NCBI GenBank assembly: GCA_028821405.1
Contig: JAPPGK010000050.1
Span: forward strand, 1-64,000
Source: Gammaproteobacteria bacterium
Lineage (GTDB): Bacteria > Pseudomonadota > Gammaproteobacteria > Pseudomonadales > Azotimanducaceae
Length of the DNA stretch: 64,000 bases
Reading direction: 5' to 3'
Shown: positions 35,253 through 44,105 of the stretch, piece after piece
Numbering within the stretch: the stretch's first letter is position 1
Layout of the letters: every line of letters begins with the position of its first letter
Notes under the pieces: model-generated
Told to the model about the DNA's origin: nothing
Databases searched by the model: none
What the model saw: the letters and a program-made list of their open reading frames with translations, nothing else
Program-made: the position numbers and the translations under genes

Positions 35253-35969
35253 TCATTGAAGCGCCCGGTCGACGGGTTTCGGGGTTTCCTTCGAAGCACC
35301 GTAGTAGAAGAACGAAACGGCGCGGCGCGGACGCTCGGTCGGATTGCCCTCGGACCAATGCACGGTGAGGTCGCTGTGGATGACCGCATCCCCCGGTTGA
35401 ACGATGGCCGCCACCGCCGTTGCGGGGTCGACCACAAACTCGCCAAAGGGCGTGCCGGGGGCATATTGGATTCGGTGGGAGCCGCGGCCGTAGTGAAGGC
35501 AGCCGTTCTCCGGGTCGGCGGGATCGAGCGCAATCCAGAGGGTCGCCCCAGCCTGTCCGCCCGGTGGGCGACCGATCGCGTCCCGGTGCGGTGCGATCTC
35601 GCCCTTCGAACCCGGAATCTTGGTGAACCACGCGGCCGAGGAGGGCAGGAGCTTGTCTCCGACGAGTGCTTCGATAAGCGGTACGTGCCGGCCGGCCGTC
35701 AGTTCGTTGTCGAACCATGCATCGTGCCGATTGAGACTCTTGAATATGTTGCCGAGGTCGATGTTCCCCTTCTGCTGACCCGCTCGCCGCCGCTTGCTCC
35801 GGGGATTGAGGCCTTCGCCTTTGCGTTTACGCGCAAAGAGATCGGCAGTGAGTCGCGTCGCCCGTTCACGCAGTTCCTCGAGCGCAGGACCATGGAGATA
35901 GCCGGGGAGGATGACGAAGCCGTCCCGATCGTAGTCGCGTTTGATGGCCGAGATTTCGTCGTTGGTCAT
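35253..35969 (-). CDS. Phytanoyl-CoA dioxygenase (PhyH) family protein
   Basis: 238 residues from ATG 35969 (a GTG at 35996 would add nine). The Fe(II)/2OG facial triad is visible: HxD in APHRDAIGRP, the distal His in LTVHWSEGNP, and the 2OG-binding Arg in RRAVSFFYYG. A lysine/arginine-rich insertion (ARKRKGEGLNPRSKRRRAG) sits in the N-terminal third. It is not closely similar to the 10917-11663 PhyH protein. Neighbours are the CmcJ-like oxygenase upstream and the unknown gene downstream, so two different non-haem oxygenases are encoded side by side. Confidence 0.88.
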   Translation of the reverse strand: MTNDEISAIKRDYDRDGFVILPGYLHGPALEELRERATRLTADLFARKRKGEGLNPRSKRRRAGQQKGNIDLGNIFKSLNRHDAWFDNELTAGRHVPLIEALVGDKLLPSSAAWFTKIPGSKGEIAPHRDAIGRPPGGQAGATLWIALDPADPENGCLHYGRGSHRIQYAPGTPFGEFVVDPATAVAAIVQPGDAVIHSDLTVHWSEGNPTERPRRAVSFFYYGASKETPKPVDRALQ

Positions 35970-36154
35970 GGGGGGCCGTGGTTCGGAGCGTTGCACCGCC
36001 GTTAGGGGAGGGAAGAATCCGGCGCGAGGGAAGCGATCAGGTCAAGCAGGCGAAGTTGCCGACAACTTAGCACGACCTGTGGGTGGGTGACACCGCAGGC
36101 GTCGTTTCCGGTGCCGGAAGATCACCCAAATGTACGTGGGACCCTTCGGCGGGG

Positions 36155-36955
36155 TTACGCGTCGAATACGGCCATCACTCGGACCTCGATACTGCGCCTG
36201 GGCGGCGCGTCCGCAGGGGAAGTGGCGTCGTCGAAGGACGTGTGGGGACAGACCTTCGAGACACCCTCGCGGGTGTCCAACTGTTTTAGGAACAGCAATT
36301 CGTCGGTCTTCATGCGCGGCACGTAGTAGAAGCGGTGGGCCGGGTCGCGAAGCGGCATGGCCGACTTTCCCTTCTGGCCGTAGCCCGTGTAGTAGTAGTC
36401 GAGCACATCCTCGGTACTGACAGTGCTGGCGTCGACCACTGCAAGCGGGTTGCGGTCGACCGTGTGATCGAACGGTTGCCAGGTGTTGAACCATGCGAAT
36501 TCGCAGTTCGAGTAGTTGCCGATGTCCAAGTCGCGCCTTGCCAGCGCCCGCTCCGCCAATCCCCGGGGATCCTCGAGCGTGTAGTCGCAGTGCAGGAATC
36601 GCGCGTACGCCTTGTTGAAGTCGGAGGTGTCCTCCGTGCGTACGACATGCTGGGTGATGACGACGTCGCGCGCGCCGGTGGTGCGCTTGGCGAGCGCGAG
36701 GATCTCGGGGTAGTAGATGTCGCGGATTTGCTCGTCGTCTCGGAAGTTGCGAACGGCGCTGGCGTGGCGCAGCAGCGCGAATCCGTTGGCATCGAGGGTT
36801 ATGTCGCCCCGGCGGAGTGCGTCTCGGGCGTCGTGGATTTCGACGACGTGTTTCGCCGTGTTGGCACGCCGGCTCCCGCGGTCGCCGACAACGGGAATCT
36901 CGGCGCGGTCACGCCATTCGTCGTTCAGGTAGCGGACATCGGCAAGTACGGCCAT
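36155..36955 (-). CDS. CmcJ/NvfI-like non-haem iron oxygenase
   Basis: 266 residues. The stretch ANGFALLRHASAVRNFRDDE, then DIYYPEILALAKRTTGARDVV, and later FAWFNTWQPFDHTVDRNPLA with DELLFLKQLDTREGV and CPHTSF follow the pattern of the CmcJ/NvfI (AsaB/GA4-desaturase) family. That family has the WRP/NPLAVVD block, LFKQxDS and a terminal PHTxF. Known members are 2OG-dependent oxygenases of antibiotic or terpenoid pathways; the bacterial substrate is unknown. ATG 36955 is used; a TTG at 36985 is possible. It is the first oxygenase after the TonB receptor gene on the minus strand. Confidence 0.8.
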   Translation of the reverse strand: MAVLADVRYLNDEWRDRAEIPVVGDRGSRRANTAKHVVEIHDARDALRRGDITLDANGFALLRHASAVRNFRDDEQIRDIYYPEILALAKRTTGARDVVITQHVVRTEDTSDFNKAYARFLHCDYTLEDPRGLAERALARRDLDIGNYSNCEFAWFNTWQPFDHTVDRNPLAVVDASTVSTEDVLDYYYTGYGQKGKSAMPLRDPAHRFYYVPRMKTDELLFLKQLDTREGVSKVCPHTSFDDATSPADAPPRRSIEVRVMAVFDA

Positions 36956-37094
36956 GGTGATCTCGAATCGGTCGAGTGTCCCCAATGGTAACGACGCCTA
37001 GGACGAACGTCACCGGGTGTCCGCACCGGAACAGGACCTGTCCCGTCCCCGACGGTGTTCGCGCCAACGCCGGGGAACCCTCTTGCGGCCCCGA

Positions 37095-37161
37095 AGGGGC
37101 GACCCTTGCGGCCGCCCGAATCACGGCACTGTCGACCCGGGGACGGGGCGGGCCCGTCCCC
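37095..37161. repeat. Dispersed palindromic repeats between receptor and oxygenase
   Basis: GAAGGGGCGACCCTTGCGGC near 37092 belongs to the GTAGGGGCGACCC family, and GGACGGGGCGGGCCCGTCCCC at 37141-37161 resembles the GACGGGACAAG hairpin with a different loop. The 223-bp gap between the receptor stop and the oxygenase start holds nothing else recognisable. Confidence 0.55.
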
Positions 37162-37178
37162 AAGGGTTCGTCTCCCCC

Positions 37179-39740
37179 CTACTCTATGCGGTACTGCGCG
37201 CGCAGGTAGTAGAAGCCGCCGTTGAAGCTGAACGGCGACTGTTCCGGGTAGACCAATCCCGCGACCTCGCCGTTTGGATTGGTGGACGGGTACTCGTCGA
37301 ACGCGTTCTGCAAACCAAACTGCAGCGACAGCGAGTTGCTGGCATCGACGCCGATCTCAGCATCGAACACCATGCTCGGGTCCGGGTAGAACGCGACCGA
37401 GCCGTCGTTCGTCGGGGCGTCGTAGTACTCGCCGTAGTGCCGGGCCCGCGCCATCAAACGCCATCGGCCCTGGCTGTGCGTCCAGGTCAGCGTGAAGCGG
37501 GAATCGGGACGGCCCTGCTCGATCTGCAGGCGACGGTTGTCGCTGGTGAAGTCGGGATTAAACTTCGTCAGGTCCACGCTCTGCCAGTTCCCCGCGAACG
37601 TCAGGTTGGACAATCCGCCACCTAACTCGAAGGGCCAGGTCGCGACGACGTCGATACCGGAGGCCTCCACGGTCTGCAGGTTCGAGAAGAACCGTACCGA
37701 CGTGAAACTACTGGCATCGGTGACGCCGGCCGCCAGGAGGGCGGAGATGTCCGCGGGCGTGAGGTTGAACCGGCTCGTGAACGAGATCCGATCCTCGATC
37801 TCGATCCGGTAGTAGTCCACCGTCACGTCGACGCCGCCGACATCGAAGACGACGCCGAGGGTGGTGTTGACCGACTCCTCCGGGGTCAAGGCTTGCGCAC
37901 CCTTCTGTTGGGCGATGGGATTGGTCGGCGGAAGCGTAGCGATGTCCGCCAGGAAGCCCATGTTGAACTCGGTGGTGACGTTGCGCAGGTTCGCCTGACC
38001 GGCGGTGGGCACGCGGAAGCCGGTGCTGACGGCGCCCCGGATGGCTAGGTTAAGGCCAACCTGCAGCCGTGCCGCGATCTTGCCGTCAAGCGTATTGCCG
38101 TACTCGGAGTAGTTTTCGTAGCGCAACGCCCCGCCGAGAAGCAGGTTCTCGGAGACGTTGGACTCAAGGTCGACGTAGGCCGCGAACGACCGCACCGTGT
38201 TTTCGCCGGCATCGCCGGGCTGGAAGCCGGGGAAGCCGTTGGAACCGACGCCGAAGCCCTGCGCCGCGAGACCGTGGTCGAGGTTGGGATCGATGTAGAA
38301 CGAGTTCGGCTCGCCGTTGTCGATCCTGAAGGTCTCGTCCCGGTACTCCAAGCCGACGGCCACGTTGATCGCGCCGAACGAGTCGGAGTCGATTGGCTTC
38401 GACAGGTCGAAGTTCAGCACCCGGTCGGTCTCGGTGTAGGCACCGGCCTCGTAGTGGGTGTCGATCTCGTTGCGCTGCCAAAGCAGTTGCGGGTTGATGG
38501 TGTTGTAGATGTAGAACTGCGCGTTGCTGCGGCCCGCCGTGGCGCTAAGGTCGTAGAACCAGCCCGTGTCCAAGGTTCCGCGGACTCCGCCCGCGATGCT
38601 CAAGTCGTGGACGAAACCGCCGAATTGCGGGGTGAAGCCGCCGGGAAACCTCTCGATCAGCGAGTAGCAGTTCGGGTCCGAGCGGATCGCGGCCAGCGCG
38701 GCGCTGTCGGGAACGTTGTTGACAATCCGCACCACTGGGCAGTTCCCGGAGCCGTCGGCCGTGAGGTCCGCGACCTTGACCGTGGGTGTGCCGTCTACGA
38801 CCGGGCCGCGGAACACGCCGCCTCGGGTGTGGGGATTCCGGAAGTAGAACCCGCCTTCCACCTGGCGCTCGGCCCAGTTGCCGAAGGCGTACGCCTCGCT
38901 GCCGTTACCGAGATCGAGCCCGAAATTGCCGAACAACTTGAAGTCGCCCGAGATCTCGGGTGCACCCCAGATCTGTGCTGCGGGTTGGCGGACCTCGCGG
39001 TTGCCGGCGTCGATCAGAGCTTGGGCATCGCCGCGCTGGGCGCTGCGGCTGGTCGGATCGGACTCCTTCCACTCGAAGCTCAAGTTGGCAAAGCCGAGGT
39101 CGGTGAGCGGTAGGCCGACGTTGGCGGCTATCGTCATGGCGCTGCCGTCGCCTTCGAAGTGGGTTCCCCACTTGCCTTCCACGGTGGCCCCTTGGGCATC
39201 CTCCTTGAGCACGAAGTTCATTATCCCGGCGATGGCGTCGGACCCGTACTGGGCCGATGCGCCGTCACGGAGAACCTCGAGGCGGTCGAGGGCGATCGCC
39301 GGGATGGCGGACAGGTCGGGGCCCTGGGATCCGCCGGAGATCCCGGCACCGAGCAGCGCGATGACCGCAGCCCGGTGACGACGCTTGCCATTGACGAGGA
39401 CCAGGGTGGCATCCGGGGGAAGCGATCTCAGGGTCGCCGGACGAATGAACGTCGCGGCATCGCTGATCGGTTCCTGGGCGACGTTGTACGACGGCACCAG
39501 CGCCGCGACCAAGTCGTCCAAATCGGTATTGCCGTGGGCGAGAAACTCGTCCCCGCCGATCACGTCGACGGGAACCGGTGAGTCCGCTGCCGAGCGGTCG
39601 CGGCGGCGTGAACCGACAACCACGACTTCCTCGATGGGACCGGACGAAGCTTGCTGACCAGACTCCTCGGCGACTGCCCGTTCCGAGGCAATGGCCAGCA
39701 ATGCGATACTGGTGGCTAATGCAAATGCAAAGGATTTCAA
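37179..39740 (-). CDS. TonB-dependent outer-membrane receptor (paralogue C)
   Basis: 853 residues. Signal peptide (about 1-24, ending AVAEE), TonB box-like IEEVVVVGSRRRDRS, plug with ATLRSLPPDATLVLVNGKRR and AQYGSDAIAGIMNFVLKED, then a long barrel ending in GGFYYLRAQYRIE. No STN domain. The plug resembles receptors for large or complex ligands (Oar/CirA-like). It heads the minus-strand gene run that encodes oxygenases and a sulfatase, which suggests it imports the sulfated substrate (inference). The start has no obvious Shine-Dalgarno; the ATG at 39740 fits the signal peptide. Confidence 0.92.
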   Translation of the reverse strand: MKSFAFALATSIALLAIASERAVAEESGQQASSGPIEEVVVVGSRRRDRSAADSPVPVDVIGGDEFLAHGNTDLDDLVAALVPSYNVAQEPISDAATFIRPATLRSLPPDATLVLVNGKRRHRAAVIALLGAGISGGSQGPDLSAIPAIALDRLEVLRDGASAQYGSDAIAGIMNFVLKEDAQGATVEGKWGTHFEGDGSAMTIAANVGLPLTDLGFANLSFEWKESDPTSRSAQRGDAQALIDAGNREVRQPAAQIWGAPEISGDFKLFGNFGLDLGNGSEAYAFGNWAERQVEGGFYFRNPHTRGGVFRGPVVDGTPTVKVADLTADGSGNCPVVRIVNNVPDSAALAAIRSDPNCYSLIERFPGGFTPQFGGFVHDLSIAGGVRGTLDTGWFYDLSATAGRSNAQFYIYNTINPQLLWQRNEIDTHYEAGAYTETDRVLNFDLSKPIDSDSFGAINVAVGLEYRDETFRIDNGEPNSFYIDPNLDHGLAAQGFGVGSNGFPGFQPGDAGENTVRSFAAYVDLESNVSENLLLGGALRYENYSEYGNTLDGKIAARLQVGLNLAIRGAVSTGFRVPTAGQANLRNVTTEFNMGFLADIATLPPTNPIAQQKGAQALTPEESVNTTLGVVFDVGGVDVTVDYYRIEIEDRISFTSRFNLTPADISALLAAGVTDASSFTSVRFFSNLQTVEASGIDVVATWPFELGGGLSNLTFAGNWQSVDLTKFNPDFTSDNRRLQIEQGRPDSRFTLTWTHSQGRWRLMARARHYGEYYDAPTNDGSVAFYPDPSMVFDAEIGVDASNSLSLQFGLQNAFDEYPSTNPNGEVAGLVYPEQSPFSFNGGFYYLRAQYRIE

Positions 39741-39928
39741 AGGGTTGCTCCAGAAGGCTTAGAACAGGCGCTGCTATTATAGGCTATTCGTCGCTTCCCC
39801 CCATGTTTTTGGGTTGTCTCACTTTGAACCGGGGCGGCACGCGGGCCGGGAGACCCGACCCTTGGGCGCGAGGTTGCCGACAGACGGACGGCGTGGTGTG
39901 CCGGCTCGGGCGGGGACAAGCTCCGTGC

Positions 39929-40516
39929 CTACGGACTGAGCCTGCGGATCCTGGCAGCCATTTGCCGATGATCGGCCGAACCCGGCAGGTAGTCGACGAT
40001 CCGGCTGAACGGGTCCACGATGTAGACAACCGTGGAGTGGTTGATCTGATGGTCCGCGGTCAACTCGGCGGGCAGGTCTTCGAAGAGGGTCCTGAAGGAG
40101 GCGGCTGCGCGTTCTAGCGCCGTCCGCGAGCCGGTGAGTCCAACGAAACGATCATCGAAATACTCGAGGTATGCCGCGACCTTCGCGGGGGTGTCGCGTT
40201 CGGGGTCGACGGATATGAACACGGGTTTGATCCGGGTACCGTGACCGGATTGGTCCAGCTCGGACATGACCCGGGTGAGCTTGTTCATCTGGGCGGGGCA
40301 GATGTTGTGGCAGCTGGTGAAGCCAAAGAACACCATCAGGTGTCGTCCGCCCAAGTCACGGGCCGTCAAGGTGTCGCCGGTATGGCTCGTCAGCCGAAAC
40401 TCCACCCGCGCGTCGGGATCGTCGTGGTGCCACACGGCGAGCGCGAACGAGACGGAAATGACAGCGAGGGTCGCGAAGAACAGGACAGCCGTCTTTGTGG
40501 TGGGGGAGGCGGTCAC
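39929..40516 (-). CDS. SCO1/SenC-family copper chaperone
   Basis: 195 residues. An N-terminal membrane anchor (VLFFATLAVISVSFALAVW) precedes a thioredoxin-like domain with the copper-binding CxxxC (FTSCHNICPAQ) and the conserved His in INHSTVVYIVD. SCO proteins deliver copper to the CuA site of cytochrome oxidase subunit II. It starts 3 bp after the FNT channel gene, and oxidase subunit II is encoded divergently at 41518, which fits that role. A second SCO-like gene lies at 43497. Confidence 0.93.
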   Translation of the reverse strand: MTASPTTKTAVLFFATLAVISVSFALAVWHHDDPDARVEFRLTSHTGDTLTARDLGGRHLMVFFGFTSCHNICPAQMNKLTRVMSELDQSGHGTRIKPVFISVDPERDTPAKVAAYLEYFDDRFVGLTGSRTALERAAASFRTLFEDLPAELTADHQINHSTVVYIVDPFSRIVDYLPGSADHRQMAARIRRLSP

Positions 40517-40519
40517 AGG

Positions 40520-41395
40520 TCACCCGTCGGCAGGGTCGTGCGCCTTCACGGGCATATCCCGCATGGCCCTGGCCCGCACGAATCGACCGTGCGTCGCGAC
40601 CCAGTAGCCGAGTCCCATGAACAGGCTGCCGCCGATGATGTTCCCGATGGTGACCCACAGCAGGTTGTACGCCATCCCTGCGACGCTGATCGTGTCCGGG
40701 TGGTCGGCAAGCAGCGGGATCGCGAGCAGGGTCATATTCGCGACGCTGTGTTCGAAGCCGCTGGCGATGAAGGCGAACAGACACCAGAAGATGACAATCG
40801 CCTTGGTCGCGTCGCTCTTCGTGCGTGCGGACATCCACAGCGCAAGGCACACCAGCCAATTGCAGAGCGTGGCCCGAGCCAGGAGGGCCGGAATGGACGA
40901 GTTCATCTTGAAGTCGGCGATCTTGAACAGGAACGGCGCGCCGTCGGACAGCAGTCCACCCCCGCCGCCAGCGACGAACAACGCCGCCAAGCCGACGGAC
41001 CCAATGAGGTTGAAAACCCACGACGCCACCCAGACTCGGGTCAGGTCGCCCAACGTTGTCGTGCCCGCCAGTTTCCCGAAGACCATGTACATGGTGTGGC
41101 CGGTAAAGAGTTCGGATCCCGCGAACACGACAAGGGTCAGCGCGATGCCGAACGAGACCCCCATGATGAGTTCCTGCCAAGCGGGGTCGAGCGTGCCCCC
41201 GACCGAGAAGATCAGGATGATGCCGATGCCGACGTAGGCACCGGCCATCAGCGATCCCATCAGGAATGCGAGCGGCGTATGCGACAGCGAGTCGGCCTTG
41301 TTGCGGGCCAGCGCGGCGAAGTGATCGATGGTGTCCTGGTACACGAGCCTTCGCGGAGCCGCGACGCTGCGGCGAATATAGCCCTCCGGACGCAA
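40520..41395 (-). CDS. Formate/nitrite (FNT) channel, NirC/FocA-like
   Basis: 291 residues from TTG 41395; no ATG gives the full N-terminus. Six membrane helices with family landmarks: SLSHTPLAFLMGSLMAGAYV near the start, SELFTGHTMYM in the central part, GFEHSVANM (the FNT signature around the pore His) near residue 220, and GLGYWVATHG at the end. FNT channels pass formate, nitrite or related monovalent anions across the inner membrane. Which anion this one takes is not visible. It is in an operon with the SCO gene and divergent from the oxidase genes. Confidence 0.92.
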   Translation of the reverse strand: MRPEGYIRRSVAAPRRLVYQDTIDHFAALARNKADSLSHTPLAFLMGSLMAGAYVGIGIILIFSVGGTLDPAWQELIMGVSFGIALTLVVFAGSELFTGHTMYMVFGKLAGTTTLGDLTRVWVASWVFNLIGSVGLAALFVAGGGGGLLSDGAPFLFKIADFKMNSSIPALLARATLCNWLVCLALWMSARTKSDATKAIVIFWCLFAFIASGFEHSVANMTLLAIPLLADHPDTISVAGMAYNLLWVTIGNIIGGSLFMGLGYWVATHGRFVRARAMRDMPVKAHDPADG

Positions 41396-41517
41396 TCATG
41401 TAAGCGCCCAAGCGTGCGAAGGCGCTTGAACTCGATGGCCCTTGGGTGTAAATCTGCCCGTAGATCAGAGCGGTAAGTCGGTCAGTCATCCGGCGTTGGT
41501 GAAATGGGGAGGCTGCG

Positions 41518-42045
41518 ATGATCCAAGACACCGTGTTCGTGGTAACCGTGGTTCTGATGTTGGTAGTCGCCGGCGCGTTCGCGTACGTGGCGCTGAATGC
41601 CGGCAAGGCCGTGGCGGAATACCCGCCGATCCAACAGAGATCCCAGGGCATGCGGGTCTGGTTCTTCTGGATCTTGATCGTGGCGGGCGTGCTGATCGCC
41701 GTGGTCACCATGCTCGACCTGCCGTACGCGGCCACCCGGGGCGACACGCCCGACGATGCGGTCACCCTGGAAATCGAGGGTCGGCAATGGTACTGGGAGG
41801 TGGGTGAAGCCCAACTCACCGCTGGGGACACGGTGATCTTCAACGTCACATCGGGGGACGTGAATCACGGTCTTGGCCTTTACGATCCGGCCATGCGGAT
41901 GGTGGGGCAGACCCAGGCGATGCCGGGGTACCTGAACGTGTTGTCGCTGACCCTCGAACAGCCCGGGACCTACACGGTGCTCTGCATGGAGTACTGCGGG
42001 CTCGTCCACCACGCGATGGTCAGCGAGATCACGGTCGGCGAATAG
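41518..42045 (+). CDS. Cytochrome c oxidase subunit II, B-type (ba3-like)
   Basis: 175 residues. An N-terminal hydrophobic segment (about 7-28) and a second one (about 47-68) precede a cupredoxin domain with the CuA ligands: His in DVNHGLGLYDP, then CMEYCGLVHHAM giving the CxxxC, the second His and the Met. A short subunit II with GYLNVLSLTLEQPG is typical of B-type (ba3) haem-copper oxidases. A Shine-Dalgarno (GGGGAGG) precedes ATG 41518. Subunit I follows after 12 bp, so the pair is co-transcribed and together forms the proton-pumping oxidase. Confidence 0.92.
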   Translation: MIQDTVFVVTVVLMLVVAGAFAYVALNAGKAVAEYPPIQQRSQGMRVWFFWILIVAGVLIAVVTMLDLPYAATRGDTPDDAVTLEIEGRQWYWEVGEAQLTAGDTVIFNVTSGDVNHGLGLYDPAMRMVGQTQAMPGYLNVLSLTLEQPGTYTVLCMEYCGLVHHAMVSEITVGE

Positions 42046-42057
42046 GGGAGAACTGCC

Positions 42058-43281
42058 ATGGCCGAACAAACCGCTCCGCCGCTACCGCCGTCCGGCCGGA
42101 TCGGCGTCGTGGTCTACCTGGCGATCAGCGCCCTGGTCTTCGTGCTCATGATGGTCCTCGGGGTCCTCATGCGCCTCTCCCAGGCAACCTGGGTCGAACT
42201 CTCGCCGAACCTCTTCTACGAGGTGATGACCGCGCACGGCGCTGGCATGGTAGGGATCTCCGGTCTCGCCGCCAGCGGCGTCATCTGGTACTTCCTGCGC
42301 CGCTACGTCGACCTGTCCGTGGGCATCCTGTGGGCCAACCTGGCCTTCTTCCTGTTCGGCGTCGTGCTGATTCTCGGCGGCATCTTCGTCGGCAACTACG
42401 CCGGTGGCTGGACTTTCCTGTTCCCGCTACCCGGCACGAGTGCAGGGGTCTGGGGTACAGGGGGTGCTGCGAGCTACCTGTTCGGACTGCTGTCGATCGG
42501 GGTCGGCTTCCTGTTGCTCTATCTCGACTTCGCCCGCGCGATCATGGCGAGATACCGATCGCTCGCCAAAGCGCTGGGTTGGCCGCAACTGTTCCGCAAC
42601 AGCAGCGATGAAGCGCCGCCACCGACGGTCGTCGCCGCCACCATGGTATTGATCGTCAACATCGCCGGGATCCTCGCCGGCGCGGTGGTCCTCGTGCTGA
42701 TTCTCGTCAACCTCTACGCGCCGCAGTTCGCCGTCGATCCCCTGTTGACCAAAAACCTGACGTATTTCTTTGGGCACGTGTTCATCAATGCCACCATCTA
42801 CCAGGCCCTGGTCGCGGTCTATGAGATCCTGCCCAAGTACGTGGGCAGGTCTTGGCCGGTCAACAGGATCTTCCTGGCGGCGTGGACCGCCACCACCCTC
42901 ATGGTGATGGCGGTGTACCCGCATCACCTGCTCATGGACTTCGTCATGCCCACCTGGGCGCTGGCCATCGGGCAGATCGTGTCCTACCTCGCAGGCTTGC
43001 CGGTCTTCGCCGTGACCGCCTGGACCACGCTCACCATCGTGCATCGGTCGGGGATCAAGTGGGATATGACGTCGGGGTTGTTGTTCGTGTCGATCTTCGG
43101 CTGGAGTGCCGGCATCGTGCCGGCCATCATCGACGGCGTCATCGCCGTGAACCACGTGATGCACAACACCATGTGGGTTCCGGGACACTTCCACATGTAT
43201 CTGATCCTCGGCTTGGTGGCCATGCTGTTCGGCTTCATGTACTACCTCACCGATCAGGGCTCGAGGAAAGGCCTCGACTAG
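42058..43281 (+). CDS. Cytochrome c oxidase subunit I, B-type, interrupted by in-frame TAG
   Basis: 407 residues are read to the TAG at 43279-43281, but the frame continues for 71 codons (43282-43497) with the expected last helices. All haem and copper ligands lie before the stop: TAHGAGM (low-spin haem), FGHVFINATIY (CuB), YPHHLLMDF (CuB) and VNHVMHNTMWVPGHFHMY (haems). The frame's tail reads GSRKGLD, stop, AALWVYLVGGVGF; homologues have a residue such as Arg or Gln at the stop. Either one base error, a nonsense mutation or readthrough. Subunit II is upstream, SCO and a membrane gene downstream. Confidence 0.88.
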   Translation: MAEQTAPPLPPSGRIGVVVYLAISALVFVLMMVLGVLMRLSQATWVELSPNLFYEVMTAHGAGMVGISGLAASGVIWYFLRRYVDLSVGILWANLAFFLFGVVLILGGIFVGNYAGGWTFLFPLPGTSAGVWGTGGAASYLFGLLSIGVGFLLLYLDFARAIMARYRSLAKALGWPQLFRNSSDEAPPPTVVAATMVLIVNIAGILAGAVVLVLILVNLYAPQFAVDPLLTKNLTYFFGHVFINATIYQALVAVYEILPKYVGRSWPVNRIFLAAWTATTLMVMAVYPHHLLMDFVMPTWALAIGQIVSYLAGLPVFAVTAWTTLTIVHRSGIKWDMTSGLLFVSIFGWSAGIVPAIIDGVIAVNHVMHNTMWVPGHFHMYLILGLVAMLFGFMYYLTDQGSRKGLD

Positions 43282-43497
43282 GCCGCGTTGTGGGTCTATC
43301 TGGTGGGCGGCGTCGGATTCTGCATCGGGTTGCTGGCGAGCGGCTTGAACTCGATACCCCGGCGCTGGGCGGTCCATATGCCGGAATGGGTCGTGGACAG
43401 CCAGGCTTCCTCCGTTTTCGCGGCATTGATCGCCGTGGCCGCATTGATTTTCGCCGTCCGGTTCCTGAGCAGCCTCAAACACGCCCGGGCAGGGTAA
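43282..43497 (+). pseudogene. C-terminal part of oxidase subunit I after the in-frame TAG
   Basis: 71 codons in the same frame as 42058-43281. LWVYLVGGVGFCIGLLASGL and SVFAALIAVAALIFAVRFLS form two more membrane helices, and SIPRRWAVHMPEW is a loop well known from B-type subunit I. The TAA at 43495-43497 overlaps the start of the next gene (TAATG). The only defect separating this part from subunit I is the TAG codon. Confidence 0.8.
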
Positions 43498-44105
43498 TGC
43501 CGTGGCGCTCGGCGGCCGCCGCCGTCCTCGTCCTGGCGGTCGGAGGCGGTGCCTTGGCGTTGGGGACCGACGGCTGGTCCGTGTGGACCGCCGAGGGGGC
43601 CCGGCGCCAGGCCGTGCTCACCAATCCGAGGCCGCTGCCTGACTATCCGTTGACGGACTCTCGCGGCAACGCACTCAATCTCGCCGAACTTGAGACACCG
43701 CTCGTGGTGGTCGATCTGATCTACACGCGCTGTCCGACCGTGTGCCTGGCCATGGGCGCGCAATTGCGCACGCTGCAGACCGAACTGGCGGCAACCGGCC
43801 TGTCGGAGAAGGTCGGCATTCTGAGCATCACCTTCGATCCGAGCGATGACCGTCAAGCGCTTGCGGACTATCTCGAGCGTTTCCACGCGATCGCGCCGAA
43901 TTGGCGCGCTGCGCGGTTCGACAACGACGAGGATCTTGAACGGATACTCGAGCAACTGGGCGTCGTGTTGATTCCCGAACCCCGGGTGGGCTTCGTCCAC
44001 AACGCGGCCTTCTATCTCGTCGAGAACGGCTACGTGGTGGAGATCCTCGAGGTCGAGGATCGGATGGGCTTGTTGGCGGCCATCCGTCGGCGGGCAGCCA
44101 CATGA
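43497..44105 (+). CDS. SCO1/SenC-family protein (second copy)
   Basis: 202 residues from ATG 43497, which overlaps the stop of the subunit I frame by one base. N-terminal membrane anchor (AAAAVLVLAVGGGALALG), then a thioredoxin-like domain with the CxxxC copper site in YTRCPTVCLAM and His in VHNAAFYLVENG. It overlaps the next gene by 4 nt. Together with the SCO at 39929, this gives two assembly chaperones flanking one oxidase. Confidence 0.92.
   Translation: MPWRSAAAAVLVLAVGGGALALGTDGWSVWTAEGARRQAVLTNPRPLPDYPLTDSRGNALNLAELETPLVVVDLIYTRCPTVCLAMGAQLRTLQTELAATGLSEKVGILSITFDPSDDRQALADYLERFHAIAPNWRAARFDNDEDLERILEQLGVVLIPEPRVGFVHNAAFYLVENGYVVEILEVEDRMGLLAAIRRRAAT

Noticed and set aside
43279-43281. 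TAG as a pyrrolysine codon or general amber reassignment
   Set aside because: No pyl-type genes or other TAG-interrupted frames are visible here, and the other interrupted gene uses TAA.
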